From Gnetum montanum (Eukaryota > Streptophyta > Gnetopsida > Gnetales > Gnetaceae): a DNA stretch of 64,000 nucleotides. The notes under the pieces were generated by a model, which did not search any database, was not told where the DNA came from, and was given only the letters and a program-made list of their open reading frames with translations. The stretch is from the NCBI GenBank assembly GCA_015680685.1, contig MNCI01009404.1, positions 442,629 to 506,628 on the forward strand, written 5' to 3'. This document shows positions 11,271 to 22,337 of the stretch, piece by piece (positions within the stretch are counted from its first letter, which is position 1; each line of letters begins with the position of its first letter). The translations under genes and the position numbers were made by a program.

Positions 11271-11524
11271 TAGGAGGTAAGGGTGAGAGAGAAAGCAATA
11301 AATAACATTAAATAAATCCTATTCCATGCACTGCAAGGTTTATCCAGGAAGTTCATCTTTATTGTCGTACACAACTTGTGTTCAGGTACAATGTTGCTCG
11401 AATAAAGATCCGTTCACTTTAGGACTCCTACTGTGGGCACATGGAAAATATTCTATCTCTGGAGTGATCAATCTGCTAGAGTTTCCCTACTTCTAGCCTA
11501 GGATGATGAAAGAAGGGAGAGATG

Positions 11525-11651
11525 CCTCTTATTTATAAATTTGGCAGCGCACCGCGATATCGCGTACGTGATATCGCAAGGGATGTGATATCATGACTAC
11601 CATGATATCGCGTACGCGATATCGCAGCTCATGCGATATCGCGTCTCATCA
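11525..11651 (-). promoter_or_regulatory. LTR E promoter: GATATC palindrome array and TATA box
   Basis: Read on the minus strand, the first ~100 bp of the LTR hold six GATATC sites, most in the longer palindrome GCGATATCGC (11553-11643). They are followed within about 20 bp by TATAAATAAGAGG (complement at 11525-11537). The same order is seen in plus orientation in LTR K at 33130-33216. This is the expected U3 promoter position; enhancer function of the palindromes is an inference. Confidence 0.6.
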
Positions 11652-11695
11652 ATATGGTTGGGCATAGGGACTACTCACCACTCATCATTAGCACT

Positions 11696-12593
11696 TGATG
11701 AGTGGCGATTATATCTTATGCTCAACCATATGAATTACAAGTGTGCATGCACAATTCGATCGAATCTTGTAGACCTTAAGTTTCTAAGTATGTTGGTTCT
11801 AAGAGGTGAAATCTAACCATGACAATCGTTGTCTTCTCAACTACACTTGTAAAGCTTAGTTGTATAGTTAAGTGTAATTGAGGCACATGATTTTTTGTTA
11901 TTTTATATTTTATTCGCCTATGACTAATAACAAGTTTAAACTTAATTTATTAATTTAATTGCTAATTAATAGCTAACTATCCTAATTTAAATATCTGGTT
12001 CCACTTTCTGTACACATCCTGAATGCATATAACACTGCTGGGTTACCAAGAGTTAAGTGTTATTGGGATTACCAAGCGCTATATGTTATGCTTGAAGTGG
12101 TCGTACTCATGTATTTAATCTATTTAGCTTAATTAGTTAATTAATTAAAGTCTTACTTATCTTAATAAATTGTGTAATTAATGAAAATAGTAAATGCAAA
12201 AATAAATCATTAATCTATTCTAAGTATTACAAGGTTTGATCAAAAGGCTCATCTTGATTGCTATTCACACTGGTGTGCTTAGGTACATTAGTGCTTGAAT
12301 AAAGATCTATACACTTTCTAACTCCTGCTATAGGCACTCAAAACAATATTTTAACTTTCAAATGACAAAATTATAAGATCTCTACTACAACTATGACTAT
12401 ACATCCCATAAACACAGTGGATGAACACGTATTTATAGACTTTATTGTCGAGCTGCGTTGATGAGGCCCCACAAATGCAATAAATGCTATGTTGACGTGA
12501 CCCCGTCAACAGGGCAACACCACATAAACGGGGCCACATTGATGAGACCACGTTGACGGGGGCCTATCGACGTGACACTTTAATGCTTCATCA
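11696..12593 (-). mobile_element. LTR A (3' LTR of a truncated Athila/Tat-like element)
   Basis: An 898-bp LTR from TGATGAGTGGCG to GCTTCATCA, minus orientation. It is followed on its right by a purine tract on the minus strand (TTGTGGGGATA, complement 12594-12604) and then the ORF3 pseudogene, as expected for a 3' LTR. It matches LTRs B and D in length and order of blocks. The matching 5' LTR is missing because the element ends at the LINE copy at 14870. Confidence 0.75.
12430..12578 (-). promoter_or_regulatory. LTR A promoter: GTTGACG motif array and TATA box
   Basis: On the minus strand the LTR start carries several copies of GTTGACG/CGTCAAC-type motifs (12455-12578), followed at once by CTATAAATA (complement of TATTTATAG, 12430-12438). 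The motif differs from the GATATC array of LTR E, but the position relative to the TATA box is the same. Confidence 0.5.
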
Positions 12594-12839
12594 TATCCCC
12601 ACAACTGAATGAAAACTTGTCCTCAAGTTTCTTTACAAAATTGGGAAGGTATGAGATTATTGACTGACACTTGACACAACAAACTAACTAACACAACACA
12701 ACTGAGTGCCCAAGTGCACAAATCAACATCATTACAAAATTTTGGTATTCATGACACAAAATTTAACACCATTACACGACTACTCAAATTGGATAGCACA
12801 TCCTCTGACTGTGTGAAGATGGTTAAGAAGATCAAACGA

Positions 12840-14869
12840 TCCTAGGAAGTGGAGGTTCTTGAGGTTTCGAAGGACCTTCACCAACTTCGAGTGCACATGA
12901 TGGCTGAGAAGGTTGAGGCTATCCTAGTATAGTTGCTACCTCTAGTGTACGGTAAAAGGCATTTAGTAATGCCTTCATCTTCTCCTCCTTGCTTCGAGGA
13001 TCATTCATAGTCCATGCAGCATCATTAATGTGGGCTGGAATGGGATATCTCATAGATAGGGCATTATTGGAAATAACTCCTTGATGTTGACAACCCAGGC
13101 AACAAATCATTTACATTCAACATTGAATGCCTTGACTACATTTTGTAGCTCTTGGCGGTCATTCATTCTTTTGGCCAACCTCTTAGCAGTGGATCTCTGA
13201 TTAATATATTTTCCCTTGAGAACCTCAAGTTCAACATTTGCCTCTACATGCTTTTGCTTGGTGTCCTTATGGTGCTTGAACTTGGCCTCATACAACAAGT
13301 ATGAGCTGGCCACTTACTTTTCTAGTTCTAACCGTAGTCGTCTAGCAATCAACATAGCCAAGTTTGCATATCAAAGATTGGAAAACTCCATACATCCAGT
13401 CATTTCCTCTATTTGCAACTCCCTTAGGCAAATTTCTACATTATTGTATTGTTCAATCCCATCAATGATGGGATGCCATAATTTGTGTCCTTGTTGGAGT
13501 TGCTAGAGGGTCTCATTCACCTTTGCCTTTTCCACTTGAATGTGTTTCTTATTTATCTCCTTCTATAAACCAACCTAGTCTTTGTAGTGATCCTTGACTC
13601 TCTCAAATTTGAGAACCTCTAATTTCCAAGTGGCTACCTCTATTGTAGTCTTTTACAAAGTAGCTACCTCTATAGTGAATTTTATGTTGGGTGGCCTCTA
13701 CCAAGGATCAGTAGAACACTACCATCTCCATCGCATCCTCAACCCCTTTCAACTTAGTGTGAAGCTATTCAAGAGCTTCATCTCTTGTTAATGCTACATT
13801 GAGAAATGCAAGGTCAGAAATCTAGGCTCTTAATTCAGCAACGTCCGCAGCCAAGCCTTCATTCAGCTCCTTGGTTGTTTCGAGTTGCCCTTCCAATATA
13901 ATATTCTTGCCCCTTGCCTCTAGCAACTCTGATTTGGTTGCAATTATATTATCTAGAAGGTCAAAGATATTGGAAAGCAATTACTCGGTTCCTACCAGTT
14001 GGTCTAGTAGTTGTTCATGCTATGCTTTGCTTAATTTGCTACTTATGGTCTCTGCAGACATCTACACATCTTTAAGTTCAGTGATGTCTGGTACAAACAT
14101 CACAGATGCATTGAGTGTTTCAGCGATTCTATCAACAACCACCTCAGTTGTTGTTTCTTGCCCTTGGTGCTGCATCACTAGTACTATTGTCCCCTTGCCC
14201 TTCTCTAAGTGCACCGAGAAGGTCATGGCATTCCCAAAAATATTTGGGAGTTGCTACTATTCTGACAAAGATACTATTACCTCTTTGGTACTAGGATTTA
14301 ACCTCATAGATAACTACATTTATTGGACATAGAAAATGGGTCCACCTTTCCATTAGGCTGATTGTTTAGGCCATCTCATTCAAGTGACTCATCATGGGCC
14401 GGTACATAGATGGGTCTCCATCACTCGTGCCCACTTGTTGCTCTTGCTTACTCAAGAGCCATTCTTAGTACTTGCACAACCATTGGGCTATTACAACGAC
14501 ATCTAGCACAATTTTTTGAATGGCAAGTGGAGGTGGTAGCTGCTGCTCCTCTTCTTGGATGATTGTTGTAGGAGTTTTATCCTTCATCATCTTTATTCAA
14601 TTAGTGATTGAAGTGCATCAGATAACATCGTTATTGTAGCAAACTATTCCTCCCCTTCGACATAGTTTTTTGATGAGGCATGGAAAGGGGAGTGCTTTCT
14701 TTCCATGTTCATTCTCCTTGAACCACTTCTCTATTTTTAGATAGATCAGTTATGGAAGGTTAACCAAGAATCTTCCACTCAGAGCAACACACACATAGGG
14801 AGAAAAGATAGTGATCTTATCAGGCCTGACTGTGGGATTTAGGTGAAAGGCCGTAATCTTATAGTGGAT
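12840..14869 (-). pseudogene. ORF3 of element A, 5'-truncated
   Basis: A long minus-strand frame with stops, homologous to those at 23355-25804 and 34745-37516. Visible parts include SSYLLYEAKFKHHKDTKQK (near 13300), ELEVLKGKYINQRSTAKRL and a C-terminal PQPSQ...PPLPRIV near 12860. It is Lys/Glu-rich and coiled-coil in character. Its position between the internal region and the 3' LTR is where Athila-type elements carry their extra ORF. The N-terminal part is cut off by the LINE copy at 14870. Function unknown. Confidence 0.6.
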
Positions 14870-16640
14870 TCATGACACACTGTTGGTTCAAACAGGGCTC
14901 AAGGCATAGGGGGTTATTAATATTTTGTGGCACATGCAAGGAGTTTGCATCCCACCTCTTCCTACACTATCCATATGTTGTTGTTGTGTGGGTGCTTGTG
15001 GATATTCATCCTTCCTTGTAGGCTCCTAGCGACTCCTTTGGTGTGGTAGTGCTATGGAATACTTGGAAGGCCCAAAATGCAAAAATCTTCAAAGTTGCAC
15101 TGCTTATCTCCTTGCACGTAGATTGTGGGCTAAATTCACTGTAGTCATGGGTGTCACTCTAACTTATGAACCTAAGGCAAAGGATTTTAGCTAGAATCGA
15201 GAGCTGTGGGAAATAGTAACATGAATGGGATGGGCAAACCTCTTACCATTGCTCATTGGCAAACCAAAGCTGCCAAATGCAAGCTTCTACAAGCAATGGT
15301 GGGGGGACTCCACAACTTTTTGCAAGGTTTGCAGCAATTTGACCAAGGTAGCTCTCATAGACTACTTGGGGGTGCCAGTGATGGGTGAGGTCATACTACC
15401 ATCCAAAAACTACCAGTGGGTAAGTCCCGTGGTCCATGTTGCCTCCCCTATGGCAAGTGGTAGCTAAGCTCATAGATTGCTACCTTATGCAATCAAGAAA
15501 CATTTGGAAACTACAAGGGGGTCAATTCACCTTTCTACGGTGCATGTGAACAACTCAACCAGTAAACAATCCCAAATTCTTTCTAGTGTCATTGCACCGT
15601 GAGCGAAAGGGGTAGCATTTTGGCCTCATTCTGCTGCTTTCGAAGCTCGTATAGCCCTTAACATTGTCGACCCGAACTATGCAATTTATGTGCATGTACA
15701 ATAGGCAACATTTGGTTGAGGGGGCCTCATCTTCTTTGACCCCTACATAGGGGGTTTTTGGTGAGTTCTCCTCTATAACCCCTTCTAGGGGATGCAAACA
15801 AGCTGCCATTAGAGCTTAAAATCTTACATTAGGAGATGCAAGCTAACTTTGAGGAGAAACTCTATCAAACAATGGTAGATATGAAGGCTAGGATGTAGGA
15901 GGAGGAGTGAGTACAATGGGCGGTGATGCTTGTATAGCAGGCCCTAGACATTTAGGCTAGGGCCTAGGCGGAACACCTTAGAAAGAGTAGCACCAACAAT
16001 AAGAACAATGAGATGCCACCATGTGGCACGAAAGGGAACAGGAGCTAAGGAGGCAAATTTGAGTGGAGATTCTTAGGAAAGAGGAAAAAAAAATGATCCA
16101 AGCAGAAGCAACCGAGGAATAAAGGGTTGGGGCTCTCTTGGAAGAGCAACAGATGAATGCCCATTTGGACTAAGCCCATGAGTCAAATGTTAGGTGTTGA
16201 CTCCAAGGAGGGTGTTGTCCCTATGTGATTATGAATATCAATAGAAGCATGTCATGGATAGTTTTGCACCACTAAATCTATTCTATTGCTTAGAATTTCA
16301 CCCTGATAAGATGAAGAACAAACCTCCTAAGGAAAGGCAAAGCATGGAATAGGAGTACCTAAAGTTCTAAGAGGCTGATACCTTTATGACCTCCCAGCAC
16401 CAATAGGAGATCCTAGATAGGGTTCACTCTAGGGTGCAACCTAGGTGTGCCTATTCCTAATTTCCCCACCATAATTGAGGGGCCCCTGTTGCTTGTGATT
16501 GGCTCTTTGTTCTCTTGTTAGGGCCCTATGTTACTTGTTTACGGTTTTGGTCTTTCTCGATTCTAAGTAGTCTTCTAGCATCTTGAAAGCATAGATCATT
16601 TCTATGTCTGCACTACTTCAAAGTGGACATTAGAGGTGCA
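14870..16640 (+). mobile_element. LINE copy 2 (3' half, both ends truncated)
   Basis: Begins TTCATGACACACTGTTGG, equivalent to 3037 of copy 1, and follows it block by block (ASHLFLHYPYVV region, coiled-coil frame, HPD at 16299-16307) to about 16640. There is no poly(A), so the 3' end is lost. It interrupts element A. It is more decayed than copy 1: a one-base loss before the HPD motif shifts the frame, and more Gln codons are stops. Confidence 0.85.
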
Positions 16641-17118
16641 TTCTTATAGACACGGCAACATAGTACATGGAGGATGTGATCAGTGGATTTTTAGTTTGAA
16701 GAGATAAACATGGGTTTGTGTCAAATTCAACTCGTTAAGGCCACCTCAAATTTGGGGAGCAATAACTCAAAATAAAGAGCTCAGCCTAATATTTGCCCAA
16801 TGGACATTATGAATTTTTGGATAAAGTAGGGGAAAACATTAAGCAAATAGCAATATAGATGTTACATGAATTGAAACAATTGTAATGACACATGTATGTG
16901 TATTTTAGTTTTATTTTTATATATTCAAAATGCTTGGTTGGCAAAACAAAAAAGTACTTATTATTTAAGAAAAAAGGGAATTTATGGGATACTTGTTTGA
17001 TGTTCTATATGAATAGAAAATTTGTCAGTTACATCATTAAGTTAGCTGCTAATTGCATTATTAATTCAGTTACTTTGTTTGAATCCTATGAGTTCTTTTC
17101 TTCATATTTTGTCTTAGT
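16641..17118. other. Unassigned non-coding stretch
   Basis: No homology to the flanking LINE or to element C was seen. It is where the missing outer part of element C's 3' LTR and the first 83 bp of LTR B would be expected, so a deletion has probably joined unrelated DNA here. Confidence 0.4.
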
Positions 17119-17459
17119 TGTCTCTTCTCCAAGGGCCAAAAATGAAATTGCTAGTTTTGATGTTAGGAGCCTCTGGATGCCTCCAAACAAGTCCCCATAG
17201 ACCTTATAACCTATTAAACTCATCAAATGAGCCAAAAACACTTTGAAACATGTTAAAGGATCCAGGAATCATTCTCAACAAAACTAGACACATTTTGCTT
17301 GAATTCTTTGTATTTGTCCATGATCCCTTAAGTCCTTATGATTCCAAATTTTCTTGTGAGTCCTTGAGTCCTTTACTCTTGCTCCTATAAACACAACAAC
17401 TACACAAACATCCTTGTACTCCATTTTCCTTTATGTTTTGACATACCAAAAGGTCAATA
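17119..17459 (-). repeat. 3' LTR remnant of element C
   Basis: 341 bp collinear with 21996-22337, sharing GCCAAAAATGAAA, TTGAATTCTTTGTATT and CTTGTACTCCATTTTC. On the minus strand it starts TATTGACC, a decayed TGTTGACC. Only the outermost third of the LTR is present; the rest has been lost on the left side. Confidence 0.8.
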
Positions 17460-17474
17460 ATCTCCCCCTTTTTG
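17460..17474 (-). promoter_or_regulatory. Polypurine tract of element C
   Basis: The minus strand reads AAAAAGGGGGAGATT directly before the 3' LTR, the classic plus-strand primer of copia elements. A second near-copy, CCAAAAAGGGGGATAA, lies 80 bp inside (about 17540-17556), so the tract was duplicated. Confidence 0.75.
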
Positions 17475-19948
17475 GTAATGTCAAAAATTTAAGAAAATGG
17501 GTTAGTCTTTATCACAATATCACAATACATAAGCTACTTATCCCCCTTTTTGGACATGACAAAAAAGAATGATGCATATAAACCCATATCTTAAAGATAT
17601 ACCATTTTAGAACAAAAACATATAGTTATGGAGAGCCATTGCATAACGAGCATAACTGTTATCACATAAAGAGCATAACCATTATCACATAAATCTCTCC
17701 TCCATATGGACAACACCCAAAAGAATCTAAACACCTGCAAAAATGTTTCATGATATAAATGTGCATGACATAATACCATTTTTCAAGAGAACTATTTAAA
17801 GAGTACACATCTCATTAATTTCATAGGGCTGATGAAGTAAAATTAGCTTTTATCAAGAGCAGTCCTTCATCTATTCACAACAAGAAGCACAACTGATCCA
17901 AGCCTTGCAATAACCTATCTACCATGATTCTAGAATCATCCAAGATTCTTTTAAAAAGATAAAAAATATGATAGCAAGTTCATGACATGAGAGTTTAAAA
18001 CATGCATATTCAACTTTTAAGATAAAGCAACACATCTAATCATGTTGAATATATCAAAGATAAAAAACAACCAATCAACCTTTTATCCAAAAGAAGATTC
18101 ATAAACTAATATATGATAATTGTGTTAAAGGCAAGAAAAACCGCATATGGATATACCTCATATCTTACCAAAAGAGATCATGAACACCTATTCTAGTACA
18201 ACATTTGTTCTAGTACATCTCAATTCATATTTGCATTAAGGACCTTAGGTACTTAAAAAACATATTCTCAACATACAAAAGGCCAAACAATAAATAGAGC
18301 TCACAAGTAAGTTTATATAACATATAAACATCAAGAGCTTTCACCATAAAAGTTCATATTTAGATAAGGAGCTAATAAATGTCCCTTTTTTACAACATTA
18401 CCAAATGAATATGCTCTTCCTTACTCATTTTTAGCTAAGGATGAGTTGAAATATGAAGTTTTGATACTTGAGTGCCTTTTGGTAAAAGTCCCAAGAGAAT
18501 CCCATTACATTGGTGGCCTCTTGGATTAGGTATAGGCTTCACCTACATATGTGTAAATTCTAATGCTTCCTTTGGAACCCCTTTCTGGATCAACTTCTTG
18601 TTTTCTCATCAAATTACTATTTCTGCAAATCAATATTAAGATCAAGTGTGGAGACTAAGGTCTCCCATTTGTGAATCCTTTCAACAAAGAAAATGAAAAT
18701 ATTTTTAATGTTTCTTGTAGGCAATTTCCTCCTAGATAATTAATAAGAAATCCCTTTTTAAGGGAAGCCACTATAGTCTACAACTTTCATAATGCATCTA
18801 TTTGTTGAAACGTCCATTAAAATCCAGACAAGATGACTCAAAAGAAATAGTAGACATCTTGTCCAATAGCAAAGATATCAGAGTAGACGTCTACTTTGAG
18901 AGAGAGACATCTTCCATCAAAATGAGATGTTTCAAATGTAAGTGAGACATCTCAAATGTAGGTGAGATGTCTAACTGTTAAAGTAGACATCTATCCTACC
19001 AAGGCTGAAAATAAAGATGCTCATTTTGAGATTAAGAACCACTTGACACTTTTAAACAAATTACCATAGCCCTTGACAACTTCTAGACTTGTCAAAATAA
19101 GTCTAAAAGATCCCAAAACATGGCATAAAACCTTGAGATCATAAAAAAATCAACATAAGAAAACATACATAAACACCATATATTTATTGAGAAATACACA
19201 AGGGCTAGGAGATGTTCTTGAAAAACTAGAGTAGTTTGAAAGCAAGACCTTTCATAAAGATAGCAAATAATTCATAGGCTTAAGAACTTCCTTTTGCAAA
19301 GTGGCTATCTTCAAAACCAAACTTTAAGATTTCATAAGTAAGTAATAATGCAATAGCTTAATGAAGAGTTTGGAGCACAAGACATATATGTTTAAAAAAT
19401 AATAATCGTTGAACAAAGAGCTTTTGGACCATGAGTTTTAAACCACTTGAAACCAATACATTCTAAATAAGATTCCAAAAGATGATTTATCAATAAAAAC
19501 TTTAAAAATAGCACAAACAATCAACATATTATAGTTCAATAATCTTGCAAGATTAAGTGGGAATTTCTTTTGGATTTCCAATAGCTTCCATTCAATCATA
19601 AACTAATCTATTCTAATCAAGCCAAGGTCTAATGATTATAACTATACTTACCATTACTTACCTTGCTTGCTAATGGAGTTCAAGATGCCTAGTAAGCTTG
19701 AGAATGAGATTCCCATTTTCAGGTTTCTCATCTCACACATACTTCGTTAATTTCTAAGGCTTGGCTCCCTTTCACAAAATTGTTGGAGAGAGTATTCTCC
19801 AAACTTTCTTGACTTTCCTATGATCTATTTTTCTATCCTTCTTACCCTATAAAAAATCCTTTCTAGGCACATTTAGATAAGACCAAGGAGTCTTATTCTA
19901 TGACCAAGTGCTCATGTGATAATATTTTAGATTGCAATTTCATTTCTT
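17475..19948. other. Non-coding internal region of element C
   Basis: No pol domain and no gene was recognised on either strand. The stretch is AT-rich and includes a block of GACATCT/AGATGTC motifs (18800-18990). This region would hold integrase, RT and RNase H in a complete copia element. Confidence 0.5.
18800..18990. repeat. Cluster of AGATGTC/GACATCT motifs
   Basis: About ten copies of AGATGTC or its complement within 190 bp, for example GTAGACATCTTG, GAGAGAGACATCTTCC, AAAATGAGATGTTTC and GGTGAGATGTCTAAC. The same motif is clustered in the 5' LTR of element C (21831-22003), at 37720-37900 and in the palindrome array at 61382-61722. It may be a displaced LTR fragment. Confidence 0.6.
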
Positions 19949-21157
19949 ATGCCAAAACCCATTATAGTCATAACATCTAATTTTCCAATTGTAGTAAAAG
20001 TGATTAAAATGATGAAACGTTCAAGGTGCTTTTGGTTGGATTGGAGCTATTTTGATTGGGATGTAGTGCCTATTGTCACTTCAATCTTTGGAGAGTCCTT
20101 TTGTTATGATGGAGGTTATGTAGGTTCTTCTTCTTGGGAACAACATCCTAGTCCACTTTTATCTTGTGGACTTCTTCCTTGTTCAAGAACCATTCAAAGG
20201 GACTCCTTCCCTTTAACCATCCTTTCATTCACAAGCTTTACATATGCAAGCTCTTCTTTCGTCTACTCACACGACTTGGTTAGTTCTTTATCCTTAGCCT
20301 TGAGATCTAAGATTTCATTAGTGAGATCTAAAATTATGGTATTCAATAAAGAAATTTTTTGGTCCTTTGTTTTTACTTGCATGTTCAACTTTGTGCAAAG
20401 ATTTTAAAAGTTTAAAAGTTCATTACACAATAAGTCAAACCTTTCATCCTCATTGAGTTCATCATTTAAGGTATCAGCGTCATCATCTATGAGAGCCATA
20501 CAGATGAGGTGTGAATCTTTTGCATCATCCTTTACCTTTTCTTCACTTTTCTCTTCATCATCCCAACTTAAGTAGAAGTTGGTCTTTCTCATTTCCTCAT
20601 CGTTTTTATCCTTTTGCTGTAACCTACCACTACTAGGACATTTGGAGACCACATGGCCTCTTCCACCACATACCAAGAATTATATTGAAGATGAGTTAAA
20701 ATTAGAACTTAAAATTTTTTTTACCTCTTTTGTTACCTTTGAATTGATTGGATTTTTGTTGATTGAAGCTCTCACTTATCTGCTCAATCACATTGGTTAG
20801 TTTTTAAATCTCAGCCTTAAGGTTAGAATTCTTGTTCTTGAGATAAAAACATTTATCATTAAGAACTTTAATTTTTATTTCCTTCACATGTAAAGCATCT
20901 TTTATCTCAAGGCACAAATTTTGGAAAGAAAGAACATCATGACAAAATATCCCATACCTTTCTTCAAAGGAAATATCATTCATATATTCATGAGTTTTGT
21001 CAACTTTACAAGCATAGTCTTCTATATTTCTGAATGTAAAGAAGGGAATGAGAGACTTACCTTTATAGTAGATGTGATATATGAATTGAGCACACCAATT
21101 GATGAAGTAAATTAGTCTCTTTATCTAGATTTGTTTGATGTTAATAGCTTCTTCCAT
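19949..21157 (-). pseudogene. Copia-type gag of element C
   Basis: Starts at ATG 21157, 40 bp after the primer site, with MEEAINIK, then a stop. The later frame includes YACKVDKTHEYMNDISFEE and a coiled-coil stretch. A zinc knuckle reads VCGGRGHVVSKCPS (about 20676-20630), matching C-x2-C-x4-H-x4-C with the first Cys shifted or lost. It is followed by an acidic region with DDEEKSEEKV and HLICMALIDDD, typical of SIRE-like gag. Frameshifts and stops are present. The product would have packaged the element RNA. Confidence 0.7.
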
Positions 21158-21196
21158 GTCCACTCTTGAAGATTGATATAGAGTGCAAGAGTACCA

Positions 21197-21209
21197 GGCT
21201 TCAATACCA
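21197..21209 (-). promoter_or_regulatory. Primer binding site of element C
   Basis: The minus strand reads TGGTATTGAAGCC, close to TGGTATCAGAGCC, the initiator tRNA-Met primer site used by plant copia elements. Three adjacent transitions separate them. It lies 9 bp inside the 5' LTR end. Confidence 0.7.
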
Positions 21210-21226
21210 CTTAAGGAATGTTGAAT

Positions 21227-21300
21227 NNNNNNNNNNNNNNNNNNGGTGGGGGGGTGGTTGGGGGGCGTGGGGGTGGTGGGTGTGGTGGGGGGGAAGGGGA
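21227..21300. other. Assembly gap followed by a G-rich tract
   Basis: N at 21227-21244 is followed by about 55 bp of almost pure G and T in runs of 3 to 7 G. This is out of character for the AT-rich surroundings. It could fold as G-quadruplex, or be a read artefact at a gap edge. The Pro/Thr-rich frame it creates on the minus strand is not a gene. Confidence 0.8.
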
Positions 21301-21764
21301 TGAAAAAGTTCCCCAAATAAAAAATTGTTGACACAAAGCACACACCAATTTTAAGATGGTTCCCCAACTTGGGTAGTCCATACTTAGAGGGTAGTTTAGA
21401 GTGATTTGACACTACAAATCCACTGAACCATGCAAGGTCCTGACAAGCTTAGAATGTGGTTTTTAAGGATCCCACTACCTTTACAACTTAAGCTTCACTC
21501 TGGAGTCTTGTGATGCTACACCAACATTTAATCCTATAGGATCCCAACAAGCTCAAGCAAGATTTCTTCTTGCAAGAAGTACATAAACCCCATAGAGAAA
21601 TAAAAGAGAACTATAATCACAAGGAATGAATGCGTACTTTGAGGTAGAGCTCACTTTGACCAATTACAACAAACCAAAGATTGTACAAAAAGAAACAACA
21701 ATAATTATCAAATGATTACAATTGATAGCACATAATGCTTGCTCTTTTCTCAATGAGAGTGAAG

Positions 21765-22003
21765 TCTTATTATAGCCAATATGTTTCTAAAATCACTTCA
21801 ATTTGTGCAATGGTTATCTAAAGATCATTGGAGACATCTTCTTGCATCAGGCCTTCATTCTAGAAAGGCATCTTCTTCACATGAAAGATGTCTTGTTTAC
21901 CATGGAGACATTTACTATTTTTGAGAGATGTCTTTCTAGGTCTTCTTCAATTCTAGCAAGATGTCTATTATTTTTGTAAAACATTTTTAGAAAGATGTCT
22001 CTT
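21765..22003 (-). promoter_or_regulatory. LTR C promoter: AGATGTCT array and TATA box
   Basis: Seven AGATGTCT/AGACATCT-type motifs lie at 21831-22003. About 55 bp further along the minus strand is ATTGGCTATAATAAG (complement ending near 21765), combining a CCAAT-like and a TATA-like element. The order, motif array then TATA, matches the other LTR families in this window. Confidence 0.5.
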
Positions 22004-22337
22004 TTGTAGGAGCCAAAAATGAAACTACTTGTTTTGATGCTGTGAGTCTTTGGATGCCTTCAAAAAAGTCCTTATAGATATTATGACCCCCTAAACTCAT
22101 TAAAATGAGCCAGAAATAGTCCAAAACATGCCAAAAGATCCAAGAATCATCCTTGATAAAAATAGACATATTTTTCTTGAATTCTTTGTATTCATCCATG
22201 CTTCCTTGAGTTCTTGTGATCTCAAATTTGCTTGTGAGTCCTTGAGTCCTTTGCTCTTGCTCTTGTAAACACAACAACCACACAAACATCCTTGTACTCC
22301 ATTTTCTTTAATGTTTTGACATAGCAAAGAATTGACA

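Larger units (their letters stand above)
10599..11651 (-). mobile_element. Solo LTR E with perfect target duplication
   Basis: A 1053-bp LTR in minus orientation running from TGATGAGTGGCG to GTCTCATCA on the plus strand. It is flanked by the 5-bp repeat ATATG at 10594-10598 and 11652-11656, the exact signature of LTR-element integration. No internal region remains, so recombination between two LTRs is inferred. It keeps many CpG sites (CGCG, GCGATATCGC) that related LTRs here have lost, so it looks like the youngest of the group. Two internal duplications (10653-10761 and 11096-11270) are annotated separately. Confidence 0.85.
9877..11687 (+). mobile_element. Solo LTR F, split by solo LTR E
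   Basis: The two parts (9877-10598 and 11652-11687) join into one LTR of about 753 bp in plus orientation. It begins TAATGAATCATG (decayed TGATGA start), has a TATA-like TATATAAAT at 9938-9946, a CAGATCTTTATTCAAGC block near 10006 as in LTRs A, E and K, and ends CCACTCATCA. Internal sequence and a partner LTR were not found, so it is treated as a solo LTR. LTR E sits inside with an exact target duplication. Its right end lies 8 bp from the oppositely oriented LTR A. Confidence 0.65.
17119..22337 (-). mobile_element. Copia-type element C, gag only
   Basis: Read on the minus strand: 5' LTR (22337 to 21219), initiator-Met-type primer site (21209 to 21197), gag (from ATG at 21157), about 2.4 kb of non-coding DNA, polypurine tract (17474 to 17460) and a shortened 3' LTR (17459 to 17119). 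No integrase, RT or RNase H of copia type was found between gag and the purine tract. It therefore resembles a non-autonomous, gag-carrying copia derivative. The gag style (CCHC knuckle followed by long acidic coiled-coil) suggests the SIRE/Maximus group. Confidence 0.75.
21219..22337 (-). repeat. 5' LTR of element C
   Basis: About 1.12 kb, TGTTGAAT on the left and ATTGACA on the right, so that the minus strand runs TG...CA. It contains an 18-base N gap with a G-rich tract, a TATA-like site and a motif array, annotated separately. The right 342 bp match the 3' LTR remnant. Confidence 0.7.

Noticed and set aside
21125-21412. Minus-strand frame with a Pro/Thr-rich middle
   Set aside because: The Pro/Thr part is the translation of the G-rich tract beside an N gap, and the rest overlaps the copia LTR, primer site and gag start. 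It is not a separate gene.
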